From Delphinus delphis (Eukaryota > Chordata > Mammalia > Artiodactyla > Delphinidae), in NCBI RefSeq assembly GCF_949987515.2, contig NC_082694.2, forward strand, positions 46,338,451 to 46,402,450: a stretch of DNA of 64,000 bases, written 5' to 3'. This document shows, piece by piece, positions 32,106 to 43,651 of this stretch. Numbering within the stretch: position 1 is the first letter of the stretch; the number at the start of each line of letters is the position of its first letter. The notes beneath the pieces are model-generated. The model saw only the letters and a program-made list of their open reading frames with translations. It was not told the DNA's origin and did no database searches. Both the position numbers and the translations under genes were made by a program.

Positions 32106-35014
32106 CAAAATTGAGAAAGAATGTAATATCAGGAAAGGGAGTGACCCTGGGATAGAGCAGAGGGTAATCAGAAGGGGGAGACACTGCATATGTTGAAGAA
32201 GAAGAGCTGAGAGTCTTCATTGGACAGAAGAGACTTTATAAAAAAGAAAAAAAATAATCTGAGGGTGCATTAAATAGATATCTGTGGGTGTACTGCTATC
32301 TCCCATGGGTTATCTCAAAGAGTCTTTAATAAAGTCCATAAGGCTTGCTGAGGCATTTTTAAAAACTGGATTCCCTAGGAGATAATTAGAGGGTGGTACT
32401 TAAGTCTATGTCTAGGTTGACAGATTTTGCAGGGAAGACGAACCTGAGAACAGTGGAGGTCCAGAGAGTGTAAGTACATGGAAATTAGAAAAAAAATAAT
32501 AAATGGAATTAGGAAAACTTTGGACTTCGGAGGTTATGTATTACTGAGTCAGACCTGAGGTTTCTAAGGAGTTATATACAAAGTTGCTCTTTGGATTATT
32601 TGTTGATAAAGATAAGTGGAAAAAGTAGAGTCGTTTCCAAGTATAGGTAAGATATAATGAGAGGATGGAGGTGGAAAGTAGGGAGGCCCAGAGAAAAGTG
32701 GGAAGGTCATATTGGGCCACAATGGTGGTAATAACCTGCAGAACAGGTGGTAGGGCAGACTATGGATTCATCTTTTTTATTTCGGCTCCCCACCTCATCC
32801 TTAATAATTCTTTGGGAATATTTCATTGCTCTGCGATGCAAGTACAGAATTCGAGTAAGGAGACTACACCCTCAGTGTCCAGCTGTCTGAGTCCTCAGTG
32901 TGCTTCAAATGATGGAGAACTATTGCTTCTTTATGAGAAGAGTTAGTAACTAGTAGCTAAGCTTAAGCTGGAGCTTATGCAATGTTGATTCCATTTTATA
33001 TATACTGCTGGCATGGAGGTTCCTCCTCCTCTTTTCTTGACCATTATGAAATGAATCTATATTTCTCAATATTTGGGTATATCAGATAAATACATTAAGT
33101 AAAGGAATCTTATATATTGCTCCCTGCATAATTTGCTTTTTCTTGTTTCTCTTTTACCTTTAGTAAATTAGCACAGGGAGAGACCTTGAAATGTTCTAAT
33201 CAGGAGAGATTAGAACATCATATTTCTAGAGAGGTTGGTTGGACAGAGCAGGGGTCCCAGTGAGAATCAAAGTTTCTATTTCTACTTGGAAGTGTACCTG
33301 TATAGAGTAGACGGCTCCAGGAAATATCCTAGAATATTGCAACTAGAGAGGCAGGATCTGGTACCACATCAGTGTACTATGACATGTTTGTCAGTCATCT
33401 GATGTGAGATTCTTAAAGCCAATCCCATATGGTAGAGCTGAGTGCGGAGTGATGAAGAACCTGTGGAAGCCTCTGATTGCATGTTAAAGATGAAGCTCTG
33501 ATTTCGGGGAGAATTTTCTTACTTGACTGAATGTCACCCTTCTGTGGGGATGAGATTCTGTGCTTTTCCTCTGTTGATGACCATTGACTGAAAATCATTA
33601 GAGGATCATGTCTAGAAAGCATTCATTATTTAATTTCTTAAAGAAGAAAACATAGAAAACATATTTATCCACTTTCAAATTGAGGATCAAGGGGAATGAC
33701 ATCAGTGAAAATGTCAGAGTAGGGAGCTCTGGCTTGTGTCCATCGCCAGAAACACTGACCTACGTGGTAAAACCTGTCAGAATGATCTTATCAACACATG
33801 AAAGTTTTCTTTTCTTTTTCGCCCTGTAGATTTATCTTTCATTGAAACTTAACTTACTACAGGATGTGGAGAATAAACAGGGAAGTAGAACCTGTATTTC
33901 CTGATAAGAGAATCACTAAGTCACATTAGCTGTTCTGAGCTATGTCTTACTCACCGTGACTGTAATTAAAACAAACAAACAAAACACTTTTTTTTTGTAA
34001 GTCCGTTCTGACATTTCCTCGTTAAAGAGGTAACAGATAGAGACTTAGATCTACCAGAATTGAGCAAAATTTTGATTGTACTTGTGTTGAATATATGAGC
34101 ATGACCTGCTACAAATCTTCATTATACTTATTGCCACAACTGGCAAATTCCCTTTTTCCACTCCTGATATGTTGCATGTAAGGAATGCATAGGTCACTTA
34201 TCCCAGCTGGTCACAGGTAAACTCTGCCACATGGATTACTGCATGGTTTCCTGGTGGAAGGCCACACATTCTCGAGTATCATGCCTGCAGAGTATCTGGG
34301 CTCTTCTTTTTTCTGGCTAAAGGTTAGATAATCACCTAATTTTATGAGAAATATATAAATTGTATTCTTCGGGTTTTTATTTGTCCATTCTCTTTCAAGT
34401 CCTAAGTGCAAATATTAAAGTGGTTTCCAAGAGGGTGGTAAATAAGACAGCTACATTTATGCTCCAAAATTAGCAATAAAGCATAATACAATTGTAAATG
34501 AATTGTGTGATTAATATGTAGATACTTATGTAAATGCAGTTTTAGTAATGCTTTGTGGAGAGCTTCAGAATCTAGGTATTGAAAAAAAAAAGTTCTTGAA
34601 ACTCACAGGGAATTATAGAGAAGTCTTTGTGTCTATAAATATCAATCAGAAATAATGCATATTCTCAGAAATAAACTAGGCATAAAGTTGTAGGAAAACA
34701 CTTCATGAAATGAAAGAGCATGTGATGGCCATACAAGAAAAAAGAATATTCTCAGAGAATAATGAACAGTGTGGAGTTTAGCAGAAGGGTAATACAGATT
34801 CAGAGAGTAAATCTTTGGAGAGCCTAATTATGAGTTCTTCATATTTCATCTTTGGAGAGACGGTAGTCATTTGAAATATGATGTTATAAGATGACGTTAA
34901 CATACTTAAATACTTTCGTTTAGAAATGACCACTTAGAACCAGAATAAATGAAAGAGAACACAAAATTATGTTTCTGTTGATTTTTGAAGATCTCAGGTG
35001 AGTTCTGATAATTT
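32106..35014. other. anonymous stretch, the largest gene-free and repeat-poor block
   Basis: About 2.9 kb with no recognised gene, RNA or named repeat. A (caaa)-like run lies at 33970. Short frames (93, 69, 66 aa) have no motif. It could be ordinary intergenic or intronic DNA. Confidence 0.5.
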
Positions 35015-35032
35015 AAAAATACATGATGTCTT

Positions 35033-35220
35033 TCACTGCAAAGTAAAGGAGCTCTTACAGTGGAGGATTCCTGGACTGAATGTCAATATTATGACATAGT
35101 GTGAGTGTGTTTCATGTTTGGTAATTGCAGTCATTGTTGCTTTTGTTGTGGTCATCCATTTACAATGCTTGGTGTCAGTTGATTTATCTTTGTAAATATA
35201 AAATACAGTCTGTGTGTGTG
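35033..35220 (+). pseudogene. small 5'-truncated retrocopy (processed pseudogene-like)
   Basis: A 188 bp insert ends in an A-run and is flanked by an 18-bp direct repeat, aaaaatacatgatgtctt (35015-35032 and 35224-35241). The upstream site, attt|aaaaa, fits the L1 endonuclease preference. The insert has 3'-UTR character (aaatataaaatacagtctgt before the A-tail) and no SINE or L1 signature. I infer an mRNA 3' end retroposed by L1. The source gene is not identified. Confidence 0.7.
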
Positions 35221-35241
35221 AAAAAAAATACATGATGTCTT

Positions 35242-35715
35242 GATAAAATTGTATGGAATTTGAGATCTGGAAAAAAGCATTTCTTTTCTGTAATGCTAGG
35301 ATGCTAACTGGACATTTTTCCAAGAAAGAGATTTCAGGATGCAAATCTGGTGTCTCTAAGGTGGGAAGTCAGTTCATGGCGGAACATTCTATTAAACTTG
35401 TGTGAGTGCAGAAATATTTCTTTGGAAGGAAGAGGTCATGAATCCCTTTTTAACAGTTAGTGGTTTATAGGATACTGAATGAGCAAAATGGCTATTTCTG
35501 AACTTTAGAAAAAAATAATATAGTTTTTCTGCGTTTATATAATGAAGCTGATGTAGAATATCAAAAATTCTTTATTTTGAAAAACAATGTAATCAATTTG
35601 ACATAATTCATATATATTGAACCTGTGGTACACACACACAATAAAACTTACTTTCAAAAAATCTTTTGCACTTAAGAAATATTTTCTAGTGTAATTGATT
35701 TACAATGTTGTGGGT
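35242..35715. other. anonymous AT-rich stretch
   Basis: No gene or named repeat recognised. A short CACACA run lies at 35632. Confidence 0.4.
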
Positions 35716-36505
35716 TCTTTTAAATACATGTATATTGGAGTATAATTGCTTTATAACACTGTATTAGTTTCTGCTTTACAACAAAGTTAATCACCTATAT
35801 GTATATATATATATCCCCATATCCCCCTCTCCTGAGGCTCCCTCCCACACTCCCTATCCCACCCCTGTGGGGGACATAAAGCCCCGAGCTGATCTCCCTG
35901 TGCTATGCGGCAGCTTACCACTAGCTCTTTTACATTTGGTAGTGTATATATGTCAGTGCTACTCTCTCACTACATCCCTGTACCCCCTTTTGCCCTGTGT
36001 CCTTAAGTCCGTTCTCTACATCTGTGTCTTTATTCCTGCCCTGTCACTAGGTTCGTCAGTAACATTTTTCTAGATTCCATATATATGTGTTTGCGTACGG
36101 TATTTGTTTTTCTCTTTCTGACTTACTTCACTCTGTATGACAGACTCTGGGTCCAACCACCTCACTACAAATAACTCAGTTTTGTTCCATTTTATGGCTG
36201 AGTAATACTCCATTGTATTATATGGGCCACATCTGATTTATATACTCATCTGTCGATGGACATTTGGGTTGCTTCTATGTCCTGGCTATTGTAAAAAGTG
36301 CTACAGTGAACATTGTGGTACATGTATCTTTTTGAATTATGGTTTTCTCCGGGTATATGCCCAGTAGTGGGATTGCTGGGTCATATGGTAGTTCTATTTT
36401 TAGCTTTTAAGGAACCTCCATACTGTTCTCCATAGTGGCTGAATCATTTACATTCCCACCAACAGTGCAAGAGGGTTCCCTTTTCTCCACACCCTCTGCA
36501 GCCTT
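35716..36505 (-). mobile_element. L1 3' end fragment, 5'-truncated
   Basis: Reverse-strand cetacean L1 3' UTR (ttggagtataattgctttat, ctccctgtgctatgcggcag, atacggtatttgttttt-type) followed by the ORF2 C-terminus (antisense of the zinc-knuckle and MEYYSAIK-like regions). It is truncated at about 36505, where a second L1 3' end begins. Confidence 0.88.
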
Positions 36506-37594
36506 TATACATTGTTGTATTAATTTCTGCTGTGCAGCAAAGTAATTCAGTTATATATATATATATATATATTCTTTTCCATTATGGTTTATCACAGGAT
36601 ATTGAATATAGTTTTCTCTTCTATACAGTAGGTCTTTGTGGTTTGTCCATCCTATGTAGAATAGTTTGCTTCTGCTATTCCAAAACTCCCAATCTTTCCA
36701 TCACTCTCTTCTTGGCAACCACAACTCTGTTTTCTATATCTGTGTGTTTGTTTCTTTTTCACTGACGTGTTCATTTGTGGCCTGTTTTCGATTACACATA
36801 TAAGTGATATTATATGGAATTTGTCTTTCTCTTTCTGACGTACTTCACTTAGTATCATTATCTCTAGGTCCATCCATGTTGCTGCAAATGGCATTATTTC
36901 ATTCTTTTTTTATGTCTGAGTAATATCTATTGTATACATATACCACACCTTCTTTATACATTGATTTTTCAATGAACATTTAGGTTGTTTCCATGTGTTG
37001 GCTATTATAAATACTGCTGCAATGAACATAGGGTTTTATGTATCTTTTTGAATTACAGTTTTGTCTAGATATATGTCCACAAGTGGGATTGCTAGATCAT
37101 ATGGCAACTCTCTTTATAGTTTTTTTGAGGAACCTCCATACTGTCCATAGTGGCTGCATCAACTTACATGGCCACCAACAGTGTATAAGGGTTCCCTTTT
37201 CTCCATACCCCATCCAGCATTTGTTAATTGTAGATTTTTTTTAATGATGGCCATTCTGATCAGTGTGAAGTGATACCTCATTGTAATTTGGATTTGCATT
37301 TCTCTAATAATTAGTGATGATGAGCATCTTTTCATGTGCCTATTGGCTATCTGTATGTCTTCTTTGGAGGAATGTTTCTTTAGGTTTTCTACCCATTTTT
37401 CCATTGAGTTATTTGTTATTTTGTTATTGAGTTGTATGAGCTGTTTGTAAAGTTTGGAAATTAAGCCCTTGTCAGTCTCATCATTTGCTCATATTTTCTC
37501 CCAGTCCAAAGTTGTATTTTCATTTTGATTATGGTTTCCTTTGCTGTGCAACAGCTGATAAGTTTGATTAGATCCTGTTTCTTTTTTGCTTTTA

Positions 37595-39879
37595 CAGTAA
37601 GTCCCCTACATATGAACAAGTTCTCTTCCAAGAGTGCATTTGTAAGTCCAATTTGTTTGTAAGTGCAACAAACTTAGCCTAGGTACCCATCTTACAAAGT
37701 TGGCTATATGATATTGTACCGTAATAGGTTTATAATACTCTTCACACAAACAATACATAAAAAACAAACACAAAAATAAAGAAAACATTTCAAATCTTAC
37801 AGTACAGTAACTTGAAAAGTACAGTAATACAGTACAGCAGCTGGGATACTTGGGCTGGCATCGAGGGAACAGGCGAGAAGAGTTACTAATTAGAGGAGGG
37901 AGAGGAAGTGGGAGAAGGTAGAGGTGAAGGATTATCAACAGTAGGAGACAGAGGTCAAGCTGCCATTTCACTCATACCTGACGTTGATGGCACAAGTTCT
38001 GGTTCCTTGCTGGATTTAATTCTATCTACCCTCTTGAAAAAATGATCCATTGATGTCTGGGTCGTAGCTCTTTTTTTCTCATCATAGATGACAAGGTAGC
38101 ACTGGATTGCATTCTGAATGGCTGCTGCCACCTTTGGGTACCATTCTAGATTCAGGTCCTGTGCCTCAAAAACTAACAGTGCTTCCTCAAATAAAGAAGA
38201 TTCCCTTGCCATTTTCTGTGTCGTGAATCTCTTCAGTTCTTCAGTTACTTCTTCTTCCTCCTGTCCCTCTTCTTCCTTTCTCTGGGCCTCCAATTCCATC
38301 AGTAAGCTCCTCATGTTGCACAGCAAGGAGTTCAATGAAATCGTCCTCTTGCAGATCTAGCTCCAGCTTCTCGCTGAGGGTCACTACGTTGCTGAAGGCC
38401 TCTTCAGACTTCTGATCTACCTTCTCAAATCCACAAAAATCATGAACTGTGGGCAAAGGTTCTTCCAAACCCCATTCATGGTGACCACCATACCTTCACA
38501 CCATGCAAAGTCAATGTTTTTATGGTCTTTTAGTTGTTATAGTCCTTCCAAAGTTGTCCCTAGGTTGTTCCTGATTTGTCACTTACCTTTACTGCCTGAC
38601 AAAAAGTGTGACATAAATAATACTTCTTGAAAGTCGCTCTAACTCCCTGGTCCATAGGTTGGATGAGCAACGTAGTATTTGGTGACAGATGCACTACTTT
38701 GACGTTGGGATGAAAGTCATCCATGGATGGGGGGTGGCGCAGAGCATTGTTAAGCAGCAAAAGAATGTTTTGCTGGAACGTCCTTCTCCAAGCAATATTT
38801 CTCTACATCTGGGATAAAGTGCTGGTAAACCAGTCCTGGAACGTGGCCTGTGTAATCCAGGATTTGGGGTTATGCTTCCACGCAACAGGAAGAGAGCCCT
38901 TGGCTATGTTTTTAAGGGTTCTTGGGTTCTCTGAATGATACACTAAGAGAGGCTTCAGCTTCAATTCACCGGAAGCATTGCCACCAAACAGCAGTTAGCC
39001 TATCCTTTGCTGCTTTACAGCCCGGCATCAACTTTTCCTCCTTACTGATGTAACTTCGGTCTGGCATCCTCTTCCAGTACAGTTGTGTCTCATCCACATT
39101 AAAAACCTGGTTGGGTAAATACACACCATCATCAATAATTTCTCAGTGTTTCCGGAAGTTCCCGGACAGCTACCCTATCTGCACTTGCTGCCTCTCCACT
39201 TATTTTTACATTGTGAAGGTTGGCTCTAGCCTTGAACCGATGAAACCAGCCATGGCTGGCATTAAAAGACGTGCCCTCTGATTGTTTGCCGTGTTTCTTC
39301 TTCAAGTCTTCATAAAGCCTTTTAGCTTTCTCTTGAATCAGCATTAAGCTGAGCAGGACTCAGCGCTAATGTTGATCCTGCATCTGCACACTGAGAAGTT
39401 TCTCCATCTCCTCCATCACTTTTCCATGCTTCTTCAATATTTTGTCAACATCATCAGCACAGCAGACTTCACATGTTCCGTGATCTTGTCCTTGTTCTTT
39501 AGATTCGTGCCAATGATTGAATGATTCATGTTATAAGAATGAGCGATGTCTAACATCTTTTTGCCTCGCTCCACTCTCTCAATTACTTTCACTTTTGTTT
39601 CCATCATTGTCGTTTGGCCCTTCTTAACAGTACCAGCTACATCACCGCTGCCTTTACACTTGCTTCCAGCTATCTTGGGCTTGAAATAAAGGTACTGTAT
39701 TACTGTACTCTATACAGTACTGTAAAGAACACGAAAGCACAACCACTTATAGAGGATGTACGCACATGACAATGTATGTCAGACACGTGAACTAACTTAC
39801 ATGCGAATTGGACATGCAAATGGACGTTTGCATCTTTGAAAGTTTGCAACTTGAAGGTGCTTATGTAGGTGACTTACTG
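37595..39879 (-). mobile_element. Tigger (pogo-type) DNA transposon, complete ends
   Basis: Both ends are visible: cagtaagtcccctacatatg at 37595, and gtaggtgacttactg, its inverted near-match, at 39879. The element sits in a TA target duplication (37593-37594 and 39880-39881) within L1 ORF2, so the insertion site is exact. Length is 2285 bp, typical of the family. The transposase reads on the minus strand. Because it interrupts a cetartiodactyl-type L1, it inserted after that L1. Confidence 0.93.
37960..39625 (-). pseudogene. Tigger transposase pseudogene (CENP-B/TIGD-like)
   Basis: Minus-strand fragments in order. (1) An N-terminal helix-turn-helix region near 39420-39610. (2) A CENP-B-type DNA-binding part at 39132-39344 (SFNASHGWFHRFKARANLHN and GEAASADRVAV). 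(3) A DDE region with VDET near 39090, then LLLNNALRHPPSMDD at about 38740, where the second acidic catalytic residue, normally D in LLxDNAPxHP, is N. (4) A C-terminal acidic tail at 37955-38468 (KLELDLQEDDFIELL, EELTDG). Frameshifts and stops separate the pieces, so it is inactive. Cut-and-paste transposition was its ancestral function. Confidence 0.85.
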
Positions 39880-40679
39880 TATTTGTACTGCCTAGGGAGA
39901 ACTACCTAGGAAAACTGTGGTATGATTTATGTCAGAGAATGTTTTGCTTATGTTCTCTTCTAGGAGTTTTAAGATGTCCTATGTTATATTTAAGCATGTA
40001 AGCCGTTTTGAGTTTATTTCTGTGTATGGTGTGAGGGTATGTTCTGACTTCACTGATTTGAATACGGCTGTCCAACTTTAAAAACACCACTTGCTGAACA
40101 GACTATCTTTTCCCCATTGTATATTCTTGCCTCCTTTGTCGAAGGTTAATTGACCATAGGTGTGTGGGTTTATTTCTGGGCTCTCTATTCCATTCCATTG
40201 ATCCATGTATCTCTTTCTGTGCCAATACCATGTGGTTTTGATTACTGTAACTTTGTAGTATTGTCTGAAGTTTAGGAGGGTTATGCCTCCTGCTTTTTAC
40301 TTTTTCCTCAGGATTGTGTTGACAGTTCTGACTTTTTATGGTTCCAGATATATTTTAGGATTATTTGTTCTAGTTCTGGGGAAAGTGTCATGGGCAATTT
40401 GATAGGAATCACATTAAATCTGTAGATTGCTTTGGGTAGTATAGCCATTTTAACAGTTTTAATTCTTCCCATCCAAGAGCGTGGGATGTCTTTCCATTTC
40501 TCTGAATCATCTTCAGTTTCCTTTACTAATGTTTTGTAGTTCTAAACATATAAGTCTTTCACCTCCTTGGTGAGGTTTATTCCTAAGTATTTTATTTTCT
40601 TGATGCCATTTTAAAAAGGATTGCTTGTTTACATTTCCTTTCTGATATTTCATTGTTAGTGTAAAGAAATGCATCCAGG

Positions 40680-41024
40680 GACTTCCCTGGTGGCTCCATT
40701 GTTGAGAATCCGTCTGCCAATACAGGGGGCATAGGTTTGTGCCCTGGTGCAGGAAGATCTCACATGCCGTGGAGCAACTAGACCTGTGTGCCACAAGTAC
40801 TTAGCCTGCACACTAGAACCCGTGAGCCTACTGAGCCCATGTGCCACAACTACTTAAGCCCGCGTGCCTAGAGCCCGTGCTCCGCAACAAGAGAAGCCAC
40901 TGCAATGAGAAGCCTGTGCACCACAATGAAGACTAGCCCTCACTGGCCACAGCTAGAGGAAGCCCGTGCACAGCAATGAAGACCCAATGCAGCCAAAATA
41001 AATTAAAAAAAGAAAAAGAAAAAC
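40680..41024 (+). mobile_element. tRNA-derived SINE (long form) with TSD
   Basis: It starts gacttccctggtggctccat and ends in an aaaaaagaaaaagaaaa tail. The TSD aagaaatgcatcca / aagaaatgcagcca is on both sides. It lies in the split L1. Confidence 0.93.
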
Positions 41025-41406
41025 CAAGAAATGCAGCCAATTTATGTATGTTATCTTGTATCCTGCTACTTTGTGGAATTGTTTATCAGTTCTAGTAGTT
41101 TTTGTGTGGAACTTTTAGGGTTTCCTTTATATATGTTATCATGTCATCTGCATATAATGACAACTTTACCTCTTCCCTTCCAATGTGGCTAGATTTTATT
41201 TCTTTTTCTTGTCTGATTGTTGTGGCTAGGACTTCCAATACTATGTTGAAGAGAAGAGGTGAGAGTGGGCCTCCTTGTCTTCTTCCAGATTTTAGGGGGA
41301 AGGCTTTCAGCCTATGAACATAGAGTATTTTATTGGTTGTGGGTTTGTCATAAATAGCTTTTATTATGTTGAGATATGTTTCCTCTATACCCACTTTGGT
41401 AAGTGG

Positions 41407-41626
41407 TTTTTTTTTTGTTGTTGTTGTTTTTTTTGCGGTACATGGGCCTCTCACTGTAGTGACCTATCCCGTTGCGGAGCGCAGGCTCTGGACGCACATG
41501 CTCAGTGGCCATGGATCACGGGCCCAGCTGCTCTGTGGCATGTGGGATCTTCCTGGACAGGGGCATGAACCTGTGTCCCCTGCATCGGCAGGCGGACTCT
41601 CAACCACTGTGCCACCAGGGAAGCCC
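41407..41626 (-). mobile_element. young cetacean SINE with TSD
   Basis: A T-rich tail (ttttttttgttgttgttgtt), gcggtacatgggcctctcac, and the head accagggaagccc at 41626. The TSD tggtaagtg is on both sides. Confidence 0.94.
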
Positions 41627-41959
41627 TGGTAAGTGTTTTTTATCATCAATGGATGTTGAAGTTTTTCAAATGCGTTTTCGGCATCTGTTGAGATGATCAT
41701 TTGTTTTGTATTTTGTATTTGATGAGGTGTATCATGTTGATTGATTTGCATATGTTGAAACAACTTTGTGACACTGGGGTGAATCAAATTTGGTCATGGT
41801 GTATGATCCTCTTATGTGTTGTCAGATTCGGTTTTCTAATATTCAGTTGAGAATTTTTGCATCTATATTTATCAAAGATACTGGTCTGCAATTTTCTTAT
41901 TTTGGTAGTGTCTTTCTTTCTGTGTTTTTTTAAAAGTCTTTAATGAATTTGTTCCAATA

Positions 41960-42090
41960 TTGCTTCTGTTTTATGTTTTGGTTTCTTGTTTGTGAGGCAT
42001 GTGGGATCTTAGCTCCACCATGAGGGATTGAACCTGCCCCCCCTTGCACTGGAATGCGAAATCTTAACTGCTGGACAACTAGAAAAGTCC
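41960..42090 (-). mobile_element. older tRNA-related SINE fragment
   Basis: It carries gaggcatgtgggatcttagc, gggattgaacctgcccc and cttaactgctggacaactag, then aaaagtcc. This is the tRNA-derived head and middle of an older, more diverged cetartiodactyl SINE. It abuts the next SINE. Confidence 0.75.
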
Positions 42091-42124
42091 CCCTCTGTAT
42101 TTTTGTTTGTTTGTTTGCTTGTTT

Positions 42125-42470
42125 TAGTAGATTTCTTTCTTTATTTTTGGATGCATTGGGTGTCCGTTGCTGTGCACGGGCTCTCTCTAGTTGTGGCGAG
42201 TGGGGGCTTCTCTTCATTGTGCTGTGCAGGATGTTCATTGCAGTGGCTTCTTTTGTTGCAGAGCATGGGCTCTAGGTGCGCAGGCTTCAGCAGTTGTGGC
42301 TATCAGGCTCAGTAGTTGTGGCTCCTGGGCTGTAGAGCGCAGGCTTAGTAGTTGTGGCACACAGGCTTAGTTGCTCCCCAGCATGTGGGATCTTTGCAGA
42401 CCAGGGCTCGAACCTATGTCCCCTGCATTGGCAGACAGATTCTTAACCACTGTGCCACCAGGGAAGTCCC
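42125..42470 (-). mobile_element. tRNA-derived SINE (long form)
   Basis: From ttgggtgtccgttgctgtgc to the head ccaccagggaagtccc, followed by a C-run (42466-42479). The long body contains agtagttgtggc repeats. It lies within the split L1. Confidence 0.92.
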
Positions 42471-42737
42471 CCCCCCCCCATTTGTTTTTGATATCAGGGT
42501 GATGGTGGCTTCATAGAATGTCTTTGGAAGTATACTTTACTCTTCAATCTTTTTGAAGAGTTTGAGAAGAATCAGTGTAAGTTTTGCTTTGTATATTTGG
42601 AAGAATTTGCCTGTGAAACCATCTGATACTGGACTTTTGTTGGTAGGGAGGTTTTTTTAATTACAGATTGTATTTTGCTTTTAGTGATCAGTATGTTCAA
42701 GTTATCTATTTCTTCTTGATTCAGTTTTGTTCGGCTG

Positions 42738-43262
42738 TAAAAAAAACAACATGTATTTTTAGGTTATGTTAGCACCTAACTACTTACCATGTATTAGACC
42801 ACAAAAGAGTGAAGAAAAAAATATTAAAATATTTTTTCAAATAGAAAATGTATTGCAATATTTTTAAGAAATTGGGCTAATAATACTAATTACAATAATG
42901 ACAAATTGTTCTGAACTTAAAGACTATTTTATCTAAGGTGCTTATTATATGCTTATTATAAGCATGGTATTATATGCTTATATATTATATGATATTATAT
43001 ATGCTTTTTTATGCTTATTATAAGCATGATATTATATGCTTATTGTTTTAAAATACATGGAATGTTTTCTTCTTTCTAACGTAATTCTTTTATTTTACCT
43101 GTATATGGTGAAAAAAATTTAGTTGCGCATAATATAAAAAATTACACTTTAATAGGAGATATTAATCCAGTTACATTTACTATAGTACTGAAAATACTTA
43201 GGTTTAGAGTTACCATGTTATCGAGTGCTGTTTTTTATTTATTTATTTTTAAAAATTTAATT
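42738..43262. other. AT-rich stretch with repeated 17-bp palindromes
   Basis: No gene recognised. Two copies of a 32-bp unit lie at 42949-42980 and 43011-43042. Each begins with the 17-bp palindrome atgcttattataagcat and continues (g/g)(g/a)tattatatgctta. The intervening DNA is also built of tatat and atgctt elements. This looks like a small cruciform-prone AT repeat between two L1 elements. Confidence 0.6.
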
Positions 43263-43651
43263 TGGGGGGGGCATAAATTATTTATTTATAACATCTTATT
43301 GGACTATAATTGCTTTACTATGGTGTGTTAGTTTCTGCTTTATAACAAAGTGAACAAGCTATACATATACATATATCCCCATATTTTCTCCCTCTTGCGT
43401 CTCCCTCCCACCCTCCCTATCCCACCCCTCTAAGTGGTCACAAAGCACTGAACTGATCTCCCTGTGCTATGCAGCTGTTTCTTACTAGCCATCCATTTTA
43501 CATTTGGTAGTATATATAAGTCCATGCCACTCTCTCACTTCATCCCATCTTACCCTTCTCCCTCCCCATGTCCTCAAGTCCATTCTCTATGTCTGCGTCT
43601 TTATTCCTGTCCTGCCCCTAGGTTCTTCCAAGCCATTTTTTTTCTTTTTGT

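Larger units (their letters stand above)
36506..42737 (-). mobile_element. L1, 5'-truncated, split by a Tigger element and SINEs
   Basis: The 3' end is at about 36510 (antisense of the L1 3' UTR). ORF2 continues to about 37592, is interrupted by the DNA transposon at 37595-39879, and resumes at 39882. SINEs interrupt it at 40680, 41407, 41960 and 42125. The last recognisable part (about 42480-42737) is the N-terminal RT region. ORF2 is shattered. A 120 aa minus-strand piece (41092-41454) still carries the YADD RT box. Confidence 0.85.

Noticed and set aside
37606..39344. Tigger transposase as a domesticated TIGD/CENP-B-like gene
   Set aside because: Frameshifts and stops separate the domains, the catalytic D is N, and intact TIRs plus TA duplication show an ordinary inserted transposon.
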